Shown: positions 48,600 to 60,159 of the stretch, one piece after another
How the letters are laid out: the number at the start of each line of letters is the position of its first letter
How positions within the stretch are numbered: the stretch's first letter is position 1
Assembly (NCBI GenBank): GCA_003290165.1
Contig: QNQO01000540.1
Location: 186,001-250,000 of the forward strand
Direction: 5' to 3'
DNA: 64,000 nucleotides
From: Berberis thunbergii
Lineage: Eukaryota; Streptophyta; Magnoliopsida; Ranunculales; Berberidaceae
The notes under the pieces: model-generated
Told to the model about the DNA's origin: nothing
The model's database searches: none
Seen by the model: only the letters and a program-made list of their open reading frames with translations
Program-made: the position numbers and the translations under genes

Positions 48600-49500
48600 G
48601 CTTGAGTTGTAATCGGATTTGGCGATCACTGTCCTAATAAAGAGCAACGATCCCGTGGCGAGCCGTTGACATTAGTCGGAGCTTACTAGGCTCCCACCTT
48701 CCAAACCATCACACCCACGCGGAATGGGCTACAGATTTGGTTGAGAACATGCGGCAACCATGGTTTGTAGAAGAGCAATGGTCCTGTGGCGAGCCATCGA
48801 CACCAGTCGGAGCTGACTAGGCTCCCACCTTCCAAGCCATCTAGACCCGTGCGGAGAGAGCTACAGGTTTGGGATGAGAAATATTGGCGACCATGGTCCG
48901 TAGAAGAGCAGTGGTCCATGGAAAACCATCGGCATCAGTTTGAACTGGTTGTACTCCCACCTTCCAAATCATCTACACCCGTGTGCATCGAGCTATAGAT
49001 TTGGGAGTTTGAGATTCGGCGACCATGGTATGTAGAAAAGCAGTGGTCCAGTGGAAAGTCATCGACATCAGTCAGAACTGACTAGGCTCCCACCTTCCAA
49101 ACCATCTACATCCGCGCGGAACGAGCTACAGGTTTGGAAGTTGGAAATTCAGTGACCATGGTCTATAGAAAAGTAGTGGTCCAGTGGCAAACCGTTGGCA
49201 TTAGTCAGAACTAACTAAGCTCGCACCTTCCAAACCATCTACACCGACACAAAACGAGCTACAGGTTTGGGAGCTGACCAGAAGCTATCGTCACTGACTA
49301 GGCTTACCTGATCGGGTTTGGCAACCATCATCCGCGGAGGGAGCGATGATCCCTAGCAAGTCATCGTCATCAAGGCATGAGAGCACTAACTAGACTCCCA
49401 CTTCCTAAGCCATCGACATTCGCACGCGCCGAACTAGGGGTTGGGGTGAACAAGAAGCCATCGTCATCAGTCGAAACTGACTAAGCTTGCCTGGCTAGGT
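48600..49500. repeat. 133-bp tandem array grading into a 178-bp-type unit
   Basis: ACCATGG starts at 48757, 48890, 49022 and 49155, i.e. a 132-133 bp period. Each unit has ACTAGGCTCCCACCTTCCAA and GAGCTACAGGTTTGG. The last unit (49310-49500) matches the 178-bp family at 45200-46060 (GAAGCCATCGTCATCAGTCG, TAAGCTTGCCTGG), so both arrays share an ancestor. Confidence 0.9.
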
Positions 49501-49911
49501 TGGGGCTCTGCTTGTTACGGGCATGCGAGCCTACTTCCCATGTTAGATTGCATTGTGTGGATTAGTTTTCAACTAATTTCAATGAAAGTTTTAAAAATAG
49601 GTACGTTAAATCAGCTGGTGGTATGTAGGTTTCTCCACGTGCTAGAATGTCGCTTGGATAGTGGGCCGAACCGATGAGCCCATAAAAGAAAAACTAGGTC
49701 ATGTTGCAAGATCATGGTGCCACGTGTACGGCGTAGACTGGGAGATGGTAGAGTATCGTTACTCCCCTAATTAATGGTGTTGTGTACATCCATCATTAAT
49801 TGATTGAACATTGACCTGTGCGTTTTTCCGAAACCGTCACCTCCTCGTTTCCCATACGGTATTCAATGCTAAAATTAATGTTGACGCACTTTTTTGGTGA
49901 GCCACTACATC

Positions 49912-50700
49912 TATATAATGGTGTTTTTTCACTGTTTTAGGCATTATCTTCTACAAAGTGCACTTTTCAGATGCTCTTACTCAAAGGATATGCTTTGGGT
50001 TCTCCAAAAGATTATCTCCTCCACTGGAGTCTTGGAATGTTCTAACATTTGCACCAATGAGTCTTGATAAGACTCACTATTATTTGTGGTCACCTACTCT
50101 GGGTGAGCACCCGATTAGTTCATTGAGACCTTGTGATTTCTCTCGTATTGCGAATAAGAGTTACGGACTTCCTTTCAAGAGACGAGTCTGTCTTTTATTC
50201 GCTGGTGCTTTGGCAGCGTCTCACACCATCCTGTCTGTTGGGAGACACTCCTTGCAACTAGTTTATGGTTGGTTGAAATGTTGAAAGATGCGGCTTTGCT
50301 TCCGGGGATGGTATTTCTACATCACCCCAAGCATCACACATGGGAGAAGTGTCCCCGCTTGGCAACATTGTGAGATTTCAAATGTCTCATCATTCATTGA
50401 TACCTATGTTTGTCCTCTTCTACCTACTTCGGGAGGCTAGATGTCGGAGCAAAGATGTCTACAGCTCATCGTGAGGCTCATGTTGATGTTTACAGACTGT
50501 TTTTTTGGGGTGATTCGATGGAGTATTTAATTGATCACGCTCTTTCATCTTCTTCGGAGAAATCGCAGAGTGTAACTCTTAGAGAGCATCGTAGTTTACC
50601 ATGGGTATCTTCGCTACTCCTGAGTCCTATTCTGAAGTCGGACTATTTAAGTGAATTTTTACTATACATAGCATCGGATTTGGATGCTTGTAGTTTGTAA
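49912..50700 (+). pseudogene. Opposite-strand ORF unit 3 with TATA motif
   Basis: TATATAAT (49912-49919) precedes two plus-strand frames: about 49958-50284 (108 codons, with YYLWSPTLGEHPISSL and FKRRVCLLFAGALAAS) and 50410-50700 (96 codons, with AHREAHVDVYRLFFWGDSM). They are separated by stops. I recognise no family. The upstream 200 bp (GCCACGTGTAC, AATTAATG, CCGTCACC) looks promoter-like. It could be the N-terminal exon of the antisense gene or a separate relic. Confidence 0.4.
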
Positions 50701-50759
50701 TATTTTGTGCCCACCATCTGGGCGATCGTTGTTACATCTTTCTAGTAATCAATAGAGTG

Positions 50760-51079
50760 TGTTTGCGTATTCTCTTTTATTTCTCAAATGAGTGCAAATC
50801 ACATAAGTTTCTAAGAATTAAAACTCTAAATTGACTATTGCAAGAAAGCTAAACAACTGGATAGATTGATTGTTGGAGGAGAGAGGTTGACTTGGCCCTG
50901 AAGTAAATTAGCATGGTCTTTGTTTGAATTGTAAGTACCTTCAGCGAATTGTCAAGTTTCGCCGAAATCGTTAAGGTCACTGAAGAGTGAACCTTGCATG
51001 GGAGGGTTCTTCCGCACCCACTGGCTGTTGTGGGGTTGTGCTCATGTTTGCAATGACTTCTCTGTTTGGCCAGATGTCT
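50760..51079. other. Junction between antisense region and protease remnant
   Basis: No preserved frame. Autonomous relatives would have reverse transcriptase beginning here on the minus strand; none is visible. Confidence 0.5.
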
Positions 51080-51790
51080 TGTCAGGCTGGAGGACGGACT
51101 ACTTCTGTAATGTTGGATTGTCCTTCGTTGCTAAGTTGAGCCACTGCTGTTGGGTCTTTGTCTTCATATGGGAGGCGTGACTCTTCCCCAGTCTCTGAGT
51201 TTGGCTTCCGTTCAACTTGTTTGGCGAGCTCCAGATGAATTTGAGAACATTCTATCTGCTTTAGCACAGCATAGTGGTAGCCTCGTCATGCCCTTGGTAG
51301 GTCCCCGTGAATTGTCCCCTCTGAGTGGTTTTTGGTATACTTGACGCACTGATGAAGGGTGGAGACTATTGTTTCCCTCAAATGAAGCCAGTGCCTCCCC
51401 AAGATGAGGTTATAGGTAGACGGTGCATCTACCACCATGAAGTTCATAAACATGACCTTCCTTAGCCACCACCGCTAGCTTTATCTTCCCAATCGGAAAG
51501 TATTTTTCTCTACTAAACTTGATAAGCGAGTAGCCGAAAGGAGTCAAGTTCTCTTCCTTGAGGTCCATACTATGGAATGTGTGGTAGAATAGGACGTTGA
51601 AAGAGCTTCTGTGTCCACCGGTGCCCTCTTCACTTCCCACCTTGCAATACGGACCGAAATGATAAGGGCATCATTATGCGGTGCGCAAATGCCTTCGAGG
51701 TCCTTATCTGTGAAAGTCAAGGTCGAAATTGGGCTTTGTACTCGCAAGTAATAAACACGTCGGTTCTCACAAGTGGGTTGTGTCCGCATC
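51080..51790 (-). pseudogene. Retroviral-type aspartic protease remnant
   Basis: The minus strand reads STLTFTDKDLEGICAPHNDAL, then RAPVDTEALST where the family has the D-T-G-S active site (Gly replaced and the frame shifted). It then continues in a second frame with FYHTFHSMDLKEENLTPFG, FPIGKIKLAVVAKEGHV, and in a third with LILGRHWLHL (flap/C-terminal block). The active-site loop is damaged. The frame peters out near 51080 with no RT following, the point where this element departs from autonomous gypsy elements. Confidence 0.75.
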
Positions 51791-51793
51791 TCA

Positions 51794-52830
51794 AGGAGTG
51801 TTTCTTTTCAAGACTTGTTTGACTAATCTTCTTCTTATCCGACTTCGTGAAGGACATATATAATGCTCGAAGCTTCCTTCTTGATTTCTTTGACCGCCTC
51901 TCCTATCTCCTTGGTCCGGTCTTGTCTTTTTTTCCAAACCAAGGAACTCCTTCAACTTGTCTTTTTTAATCCAATACTCGATCTCGTACCTTAGACTCTT
52001 ATAGTCGTTGGTGTCATGGCCACCCTCCTTGTGGTATGAGCAATACTTGTTGTTGCCATGTTTGGAGGGGTCTTTGTGCTGCTTTAGGGGCCAATTCATA
52101 TCCGCCCAATTTTTCATTGAGTTAAGGATGTCCGACAAGCTAGAGTTTCTAGATCCGACATAGTTGGAAGACTTCTCTAGCCTAGCACAGCTAGAGTCCG
52201 ACCTATTGTCATTGCGCTTTCGTTTGTTTCTATCTTCGTCTTATCGCCTATTTCCCTTCTTTCTGTCCCTAGAAAAGAAGGGTTTATTTTCTATTTCAGT
52301 TTCCTTCTTTGTTGTTCTCATTTCCTCCAAGGTGATGTACCTCTGAGCACTTTCCAAGAGTTCTGTCATATCTAAGGGGGTTTCCAAGGTGAGGAAGTCA
52401 TAAAATGTTTCCTCTCTTAAACACGCAATAAAAGCAGTAACGGCGGTATTTTCGTTGCATCCGTCAATGACCATCAACTCGTCATTGAAACATGTGATGT
52501 ATTTCCTTAGAATTTCATTTGACTTCTGCCTCAGAGAGAGTATATAGCGCAGGCCCTTCCTGATCCACTGGCTATCGACAAAGCGTGTCAGGAATTCTTT
52601 GGCCAGAGTCTTGAATGAGTCGATTGACTTTGACCAAAGGCTATGAAACCATGTCAGCGCTGACTTCTTCAGACTGGTAAAGAACGTCTGCACATCACCG
52701 ATTCGAAACCTTCTTTGAGCACCATCACATGTTGATAATGACGCAAGTGATCATACGGGTCACCAATCTCGTCATAAAACTCAAGTTTCAGAGGGATGAA
52801 CTTCTTTGGCAGAGCCTCGTTCATGATGCG
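51794..52830 (-). pseudogene. gag of the LTR retrotransposon
   Basis: The minus strand includes an open 150-codon stretch (52693-52241) with the capsid-like signature SALTWFHSLWSKSIDSF, EFLTRFVDSQW, ILRKYITCFNDELMVIDG and MTELLESAQRYITLEEM. A second stretch (52138-51794) has the knuckle-like KYCSYHKEGGHDTNDY. A stop and a shift separate them. The product would form the particle and bind RNA. Better preserved than the copy at 4136-5456. Confidence 0.85.
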
Positions 52831-53354
52831 TCCATGAACGAGGGAACAGAAAGGTGGTACATCATGTCAAGGTCGTGAGCCCCTCGGCGGGGAGGTTTTT
52901 GCGTGGTGAGTTTGTATGCTTTGAAAGTTGAATTTATGTTGGACGCGTCACCACCTCTAGTCTAGTGAGAATTGGCGGGGCTTGACTCTCCTATGTATAA
53001 TCTCTATTATTGTCTAGAGATTGAGGTCTGTGTTGCTCCAGATCTCTATCAGCAAGTGGAGGGTTTTGCTTAGTGAGAATCTCCACTGCTTTAGCAATCT
53101 GCTATATCTGTAATGATAGTGAATATATTCTGGAGTCCATCGCCGCTGCCGATAGCACAAAAATGCAAGCCTGCTCCCATTGTGTCTCAGGTACCGCAGG
53201 AAGCGGTGGTATAGCGCCAGTCTAGGCGTTTGACAAGTCCCCCTGATCTCCATTGTTGCAGGATCTAGTGGTCACCATTTTCTTAAACTCCAAAGAGAAA
53301 TGATGTTAGTGTTTTGCCAGGAACTTTTGTCACTCCCCACGGACGACACCAAAC

Positions 53355-53908
53355 TGATACAGTCTATTTTCGCTCCCTGCTTGACTTTGACCTGCATAAG
53401 AAATGCATGTGAGCCATGGACCACTGTTTTGGCGGTTGATAGCACTCCGATGTTAAAGTCAGACAAGGATCCGAGGAACGCTTAATGTTGTAAATAGATA
53501 ATTTGTAGTATACCTTTGTTCACCAACCTCATGTCTTATTTATAGTGTTGGAGTCTTGATTCGACCAGGCCCTTGGTACCATAATTTAAGGAAGGAGATC
53601 TTCCTGGAGATCCTTCTCTAATTAGGAGTAGTCTTGTATAGGGAAGTTTCCATGTTGGATTTGTGCTCCTAGATACACGAGAGATAGCTCCCAATTGGAG
53701 TGTTGTCCCTAGATGGAAGTTTCCATGTACGACGTATACTCTGGTATTTGTTTCCTAGGTGAAGACAAAATTTTGTTGGCTTGCCCGTCCGAAGCTGATC
53801 CCCGAGATACTTGCCTTAATAGGTCTTATGGGTATTAGGCATATTATTCCTTGATATCATCATGACACGTGTACGATGTAAAAGAGATGACGTCTTGGTG
53901 TATCATCA
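53355..53908 (-). repeat. 5' LTR of the gag-protease element
   Basis: 554 bp, start TGATACAGTC, end GGTGTATCATCA. The PBS-side motif lies directly left of it. The two LTRs differ by many substitutions and indels, so the insertion is old or the LTRs come from different copies. Confidence 0.85.
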
Positions 53909-55439
53909 ATTTTTATTTGAAGTCTTTATTTGCAAATAAAATCACATTTAAGCATGTTTGAGGAATTATAATATCGTGTTTAGTATATGAATCTTGCTAA
54001 AATTTTATTCATGTGGAGTTGATAAGTGTTTGAAACTAAACCCTTGAAGTAAATTATTCTATCTGTGGGAATTAGGTGAATATGTTATGTGAAAATATTA
54101 TGAACATGGTAATAAATGCATTCTTACTGAAATTAGATGTCTACATGATAATATTTGCGAATGTATATTTTGCTCCGTGTTCACCTTTAGAGGATGAAGC
54201 TGTAAAGTACGTTGAAATTAATTTTCGAAGATTCATCCCTTGAAGAGATGAATTTGAGTATGTGTATTATTATGTAATTTGGTATGTGCATAGCATGACT
54301 TGAATTTGATTGGTATGCAGATTGACTTTTGTTTTAATAGTGATTTTTGAAATGTTAAGGGTCGTAAAATATATGTTAATGCATTAGGGTGAATATGAGC
54401 ATGTGATTGTGATGCACTTGACTGCTAAGTTGCATTTGAGTTTTTGTTGATTTTGTGTTCTTTTCCACAACTTTGAAATAAATGAAAAATGTGTTTTTGT
54501 ATCTAGACTTGTTTGTATATGCGGTATATAATTTTGGTATGCAGACTTGCTTTCATATCGGGTACGTCATTTCATGTGAGTTCGGTAGTACGTGTAATAT
54601 TTGCCATAGATCGAACTTTGGGTGAGATGACATGTTTCACGATGTGGCACTCCACTTTGAACATGTACGCTCTGAGTGGTTTCGAAGGCAAGGGAGGCAC
54701 ACTTGGGTGAGGTGTGTTCGGCACAAGAAAGAAGTGCGATTGTGAAAAAGAAGAGAAATTTGTGTGTATGTGCATGATTTTCTAAGGGAAAAAACTAAAT
54801 GTTTATTCGACCATTGAATGAGAACAACATGTCTTTCTAAATGTAGAAAACGTGTTTTGTTGATATGTTAATAATAGTGTATTATGACTACGATTTGTAT
54901 CATTGTTTGAAAATAAATTGTATTTATGAGGACTGATAAATTTTATTCATGTGTTTCTAACCGTTCCATGCAGGATGGTAAGTCTACTAACCCTTTTGCA
55001 GGTCTAACTTACCATGTTGTAAGTGTTGAATAAGTAAATGTTTTCTTGAAGATGGTAAACTTATTAGTATGTCATGTTTGCCTCATAAAGGAACTACAAG
55101 TTTGTGATGTGTTATTTATTGTGTGTGAATTTTTCATGTTAAAGTGTCTAACTTATTTTATTTATAAGAGATGAAGATTTCTCATACCAGCTACTTCGCT
55201 GACCCAAGTAAGTTTATGCTTCTTGGGTGCGTTCTTATTGTAATGTAGGGGTGGGCATGGTCCGGGTTTGGGCTAATCCCGATTTCGGTCCCGGTACAGT
55301 GAAACGGGAACGGTACGGGTCGGGAAATCAAAATTTTTTGGGCTGACCCGATTGGTACCTGGATTGTTTTGAACTGGGATAGTCCGGGTCGGGGACCATG
55401 CCGTCCCGGTTCAAAAAAGGCCCAAGCCCAACAGTAGCC

Positions 55440-55700
55440 AAATGGGTAGAAGGCATTCTGGTCTTTAGGATCGTAAAAGAGCGAGAGATACTTAGTGATG
55501 AAGCCGACTTGGGGAGCAGAGAGCTCTCCATTCTTATCATTCTGAAATGAGAGCTTGAGCTTGGCGAAGCTATCGAAGAGCTTGCAGGAGACCTTGTGGA
55601 AGAAGACGTTGGAATCGTTGTCGAACTCGGAGGTGACTTTTATGGGAGGCCGGGTAAGGAAGATAGGGTTTCAGGTGGTGAGAGTTGGGATGGCGGTGGT
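55440..55700 (-). pseudogene. Captured OEP37-like (chloroplast outer envelope pore) exon fragment
   Basis: The minus strand reads IPTLTT, a TGA, then NPIFLTRPPIKVTSEFDN, DSNVFFHKVSCKLFDSFAKL, KLSFQNDKNGELSAPQVGFI and KYLSLFYDPKDQNA. By memory this is the N-terminal region of plant OEP37, a beta-barrel channel of the plastid outer envelope. About 85 codons are present. The TGA in the proline-rich leader and the abrupt end mark it as a fragment. Confidence 0.75.
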
Positions 55701-55776
55701 GGGGGATCGAGGATGGCGGAGCTAGCTTTTGGTGTTGGTAGTGGACTCTGTACTAGTTGGAGGAAAAAATGAAATG

Positions 55777-55917
55777 AAATGGGAGAGAGCTGCTCTAAGG
55801 TTTAGGCTTTGTGTGGTTGTGTTTTGTTTGATTTCTTTCTCTGTAATGGCTGCTGATAAGATGCAAGGTTGGGCTGGCGATTCCTTCGATCGACACAAGG
55901 AGTACAGGTATTGTTTT
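55777..55917 (+). pseudogene. Captured CASP-like (CASPL4-type) membrane protein fragment
   Basis: The plus strand reads AALRFRLCVVVFCLISFSVM then AADKMQGWAGDSFDRHKEYR, then YC. This matches the first transmembrane helix and the loop W-x-x-D-S-F-x-x-x-x-E-Y-R-Y-C of CASP-like proteins (DUF588 family, plasma-membrane scaffold). The sequence leaves the family immediately after YRYC, at GTATTG, probably an exon border. About 47 codons. Confidence 0.75.
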
Positions 55918-56467
55918 ATTTTTGCGTAATTTGAAAGCAATGAACAGGGAGGATTCCATTTCAACTCTTTCGAATTCTTGATTTTTTATAACACCTCTCT
56001 GAAAAAATTGGAATTTTGACTTGATAAAATTACGTGGGCTTGGGCTTGCTACAGTAATCGGGATGAACCGAACGGTCCGGGACAAAATTTGTGAAAACCG
56101 GTTCCGTCCCGATTCAAACCAGTCTGGTACCGGGATAAAAACAACATAAACTGATTCATCTCGATTTGAACCGGTTCGGAACCATATCAGACCGGGTTGA
56201 TCGAGTCGGGACCGGGATTCTTGCCCACCCCTATTGTAATGTTGCCATTTCACCATTCTCCGATTATAGAGTTTTCGGGCGGCATCTTTGGCAGTTTATT
56301 CTATAGAGCATCATCTCCAAAGAGTTACCTAGTTAATATTGTTGTCTATGTTAATTTTATTTACTGTTTTTTATGTTAAATTTTAACGTCCCAAGTTTTG
56401 GGAAAGCGGATAATCCTAATCCTATGTGGATATAAGGATTTTCGTTTTCTTGAAATTGGAGCTGACA

Positions 56468-57381
56468 GTTTGGTATCAGAGCATTTGGTTAGCCTAGGTT
56501 GTGGTAGAGTGTAGGTGATCCTCAGAATGTGGATATGGGTGAGGAAGAGTGTAAATTTTAAATATAAAGTGACAAGGGTGAACCTTGAACCTTTAGTATT
56601 GTTTCATTTTCTTCGAGAATCTCGTGATGAGATTCCTTTGACTTAAGTGTGTGGGAGTAATCATATCTGGTTATATTGTCAATATTGTTGGACATTATTC
56701 CGTTTAGATTTCCTTTTAGCGGTTTGTTATGAGCCTTTAGTTAGCCATTTAAGCAAATCTTGAGACGATATTCCTTTTGAATTGTATATATTGTAGCACC
56801 CTGTATTTTTTTTATACTTATTCAATCTTTATAATATATATTTTGTGTGATTGTTTTCATGGAGTTAAGGGCATATACATGGACTGCTTATTTGTCCATG
56901 GGATGTGTGGTTTGTTTCTTTTGGAGGGTTAGCAGAAAATCTATTATTGAACGGTTTATTATTTGGACTCTAGTGTTGTTTCAATCGATAAGTTGTTAAC
57001 TTATTGTAAAATTAATTACCCAGTTATCACCTCTACCAAATCTCAGGATGAAATTCTTTTGAGGTGTATATATTGTAATACGCGTATTTTTTCACAGTCT
57101 TAATAAATATTTTTGTACATAAAGTGTTCCAATTCATTATTGTTGTATTTTTATCAAAATATTATGGATATACGCAGGTAACAGGCTCGTATCGATGCAT
57201 GTTTGGTATATGGCCATATATGATGTGGAATTTTTCTACAAGTATAAGATTTGAATAATTTCTCATCTGAACATGTATTTTAAAATCTCGTTTCATTTGC
57301 AAAGTTGTATTTGTTTTAAAAATTCACATGACTCTCTTATCTTTCGAATCTCGAGACCAGATTCTTTTGAGGTGTGTATAT
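56468..57381 (+). repeat. Chromovirus PBS and array of repeated internal-end/LTR-start junctions
   Basis: PBS TGGTATCAGAGC at 56471-56482 (tRNA-iMet type). No gag-pol follows. Instead, the sequence that normally sits between integrase and 3' LTR (CTCG.GA.GAGATTC.TTTTGA..TGTATATTGTAATAC) recurs near 56626 (partial), 56755, 57040 and 57345, each followed by a few hundred bp of LTR-start-like DNA. This looks like serial duplication of the 3' junction with loss of the coding region. Confidence 0.7.
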
Positions 57382-60150
57382 TGTAATACCCGCCTAATTA
57401 CACAAATATAAATACTATTTACTTATTAATTTGTAATGTTTTATAATTTTATAATGTGTAAAACCTTGTTTTATTTGTAGTGCATAAAGAAAGTAGGAAG
57501 TGTAAGTGTGTTTGGCAAATTATTAGTAAAACCCAATGGCTTGGGACATTGTTTAATTAGACTGTGATTTTGGGATTTATTTGGTTATAATATTTTTTTT
57601 TTGGGTGACTCATTTTTAGACTTTTCGACTTGGGCTATTGTTTCATTAGGTTTACTAGGGAGTAGGATTTTGCTAAATAAATAGAAAAAAAATGTGGTGC
57701 AAATATATATTTACTTAAACCCTAATTGTGATGGGTTTATGCCCCATCTCTTAAAGTTATTCCCCGCAACCAAAATCATTCAACCAATTCATTATAGTAA
57801 TGCTACAAGCCAACCAAACCCCATTTCTCCCTTTATTATTTTAATGCCAATAGAGAATCTCTTCACAACTCATCTTTATATTTAAAGAAAACCAATTGAG
57901 AAACTGACAAAGAGAGAAAGGAAGAAATAAGGACAAAGAATTAACCAGGATGTGCCCAAGCGCACGGTTTTGCATGTGCGTGCACATATTCAAGTTTAAA
58001 TTTTTTTCTGTTTGAATGATTTCAATTTTGCGTGGTTTGCAAGTTTGAGATCTTATTTTTGTAGAATAACTAGTTGGAGGGTTTCTTCGTACGTGCAATT
58101 GGTGAGTTTTCTTGTGTATAGTTTTTAATTTCCCACTTTGATCTTGTTTGTGGACTATTGTTTCCTTTGATGGTATGCATTTATGAATATTTGATGATCA
58201 ATCACTTCTCATAGATTTTATTTCATGTTTTCTAATTACATCTTAAGTTCATAGTCATAGTAGGGGATGCTGCATAAATTTTATGCTGATTTTTATTATT
58301 TTATGTTCACGTCTTTGTCACCGAACTTTACTAATCCTTATCAGGATTAAATCTTCTTGGTTTTTATTGATATGTGGGTTCGTACTCAAGTGATGACAAT
58401 AAATATAACTTAGACTTGATAAGACATAAATAAATAAATTGATGATACCAAAAAGTGATTATCATTCAGTACATATGATTGTGTTTTGTTTGCTTCATAA
58501 GATAAATTGGGGGTTATGAGAAAATTGTTCACACCCTACTACATGCCTACATCACTCAACCAAATTTTCAGAATTTAATTGTTTGAAATAATCATATGAT
58601 TCATAACAATTAAGGTACATTAAATTCTCTAGAGGTTTTTTATTTCTTTGTTTATGTGATGAAATGATGGAATATGAAAGAAATAGTCTTAAACCTTGGG
58701 ATCCTCTTTATCTTGCTATTCAGTGATGACATGAGTTCATACAACACTTGTTTTTTATTGACATTGTGGGTTTAAATTGGTGGACCAGTAAACCATGTAG
58801 GAATAGTGACAACAATAAACCTTTTAGACTTTATCTTTTGAGAAAGAACCGAAGAAAAGTTATTGACCTGCCAACAATCAATCTTTTTAGGCTCCCTAGT
58901 AATGACAACTGGTTTCCATCACTCACATGTCGTAATTTGTGTCACATTTCCTTCAACAACTGTCATAGACTCTAATGAATTCTCATTTTACCCATTATTT
59001 CCCCACTGTGGTTTACCTTGTTAGGAGTAAGTATTTCTCATTCTTTATATTACTTTTTATTTTAAGTCTTTATTTGCGAATAAAAATCACATTTAAGCAT
59101 GTTTGAGGAATAATAATATTGTGTTTAGTATATGACTCTTGCTAAATTTTTATACATGTGGAGTTGACAAGTGTTTGAAACTAAACCCTTGAAGTAAATT
59201 ATTCTGTGTTTTGGAATTTGGTGAATATGTTATGTGAAAATATTATGAACATGGTAATAAATGCATTTTTCTGAAATTAGATGTCTACATGATAAATTAC
59301 GATAATAGTTACGAATGTTTATTTTGTTGTATGTTCGGATGAAGTTGTCAAGTACATTGAAATTAATTTTCGAGGATTCATCTCTTGAAAAGATGAATTT
59401 GAGTATGTGTATTGTTATGCAATTTGGTATGTGCATAGCACGACTTGTATTTGATTGGTATGCAAATTCACTTATGTTTTAATAGTGATCCTTGAAATGT
59501 TAAGGGTCAAAGAATATACATTATGTGTTAGGGTGAATATGAGCATGTGATTGTAATGCACTTGACCTGCTAAGCTACATTTGAGTTTTTGTTGATTTTT
59601 GTGTTCTTTTCCACAACTCCGAAAAAATAATGAAAAATGTGTTATGTGTTTTTGTATTAGACTTGCTTGTATACGTGGTATTTAATTTTGGTATGTAAAC
59701 TTACTTGCATATCAGGTACGTCCTTCCATGTGAGTTCAGTAGTACGTATAATATTTAGAAAATATTTGTCATGGATCGAACTTCGGGTGAGATGACATGT
59801 TCCTCGATGTGGCACCCCACTTGGAACATATACGCTCTGAGTGGTTTCGAATGTAAGGGAGACACACTTTGGCGATGTGTATTCAGCATATGAAGATAGT
59901 GCGATTATGAAAAAGAAGAGAAATTTGTGTGGATGTGCATGATTGCCTTAAAGGAAAAAACTAAATGCTCATTTGACCATTGAATGTGAACTACATGTCT
60001 TTCTAAAGGTAGAAAATGTGTTTTGTTGATATTTTAATAATTGTGTATTATGACTACGATTTGTATTGTTGTTTAAAAATAAATTGTATTTATGAGGACC
60101 GATAAATTAGGAATTTTATTCATTTGTTTCTAACTATTCCGTGCAAGATG
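57382..60150 (+). repeat. Chromovirus LTR, 3'-truncated
   Basis: Starts TGTAATACCCGCC at 57382, the usual LTR start of plant Del/Tekay-type chromoviruses, and matches the inverted copy 63374-60160 along its length. It stops near 60150 (GCAAGATGGTAAA), about 1.3 kb (hAT excluded) short of the end seen in the copy at 56467. Confidence 0.75.
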
Positions 60151-60159
60151 GTAAATAAA

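Larger units (their letters stand above)
42381..53908 (-). mobile_element. Gag-protease-only LTR retrotransposon with opposite-strand ORF region (Tat-like)
   Basis: LTRs at 42381-43058 and 53355-53908, both with ends TGAT..GTATCATCA on the plus strand. On the minus strand: 5' LTR, leader motif GTTTGGTGTCGTCCGTGGGG (53354-53335), gag, protease, then no recognisable RT, RNase H or integrase, then a 7.7-kb region whose coding traces and TATA motifs lie on the plus strand. Flanking pentamers AAAAG and ATTTT do not match, and the left and right neighbours belong to different elements. Known Tat-lineage elements (for example Grande) also carry an antisense ORF between pol and 3' LTR; assignment to that lineage is by analogy. 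Confidence 0.8.
55246..56233. mobile_element. hAT-type element carrying two host gene fragments
   Basis: TIR TAGGGGTGGGCA at 55246 and its inverse TGCCCACCCCTA ending at 56233, flanked by a perfect 8-bp duplication, TTGTAATG (55238-55245 and 56234-56241). GC-rich subterminal repeats (GGTCCGGG, TCCCGATT, ACCGGTTC) lie at both ends. It contains an OEP37-like exon fragment on the minus strand and a CASP-like fragment on the plus strand. No transposase. It interrupts a chromovirus LTR. Confidence 0.93.
53909..56467 (+). repeat. Chromovirus (Del/Tekay-like) LTR, 5'-truncated and split by a hAT element
   Basis: From about 53920 it matches 59057 onward (AAGTCTTTATTTGC.AATAAAATCACATTTAAGC). It ends GCTGACA at 56467, 3 bp before the iMet-type primer-binding site TGGTATCAGAGC. 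The left part of the LTR is missing where the preceding element's LTR ends at 53908. Confidence 0.8.
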
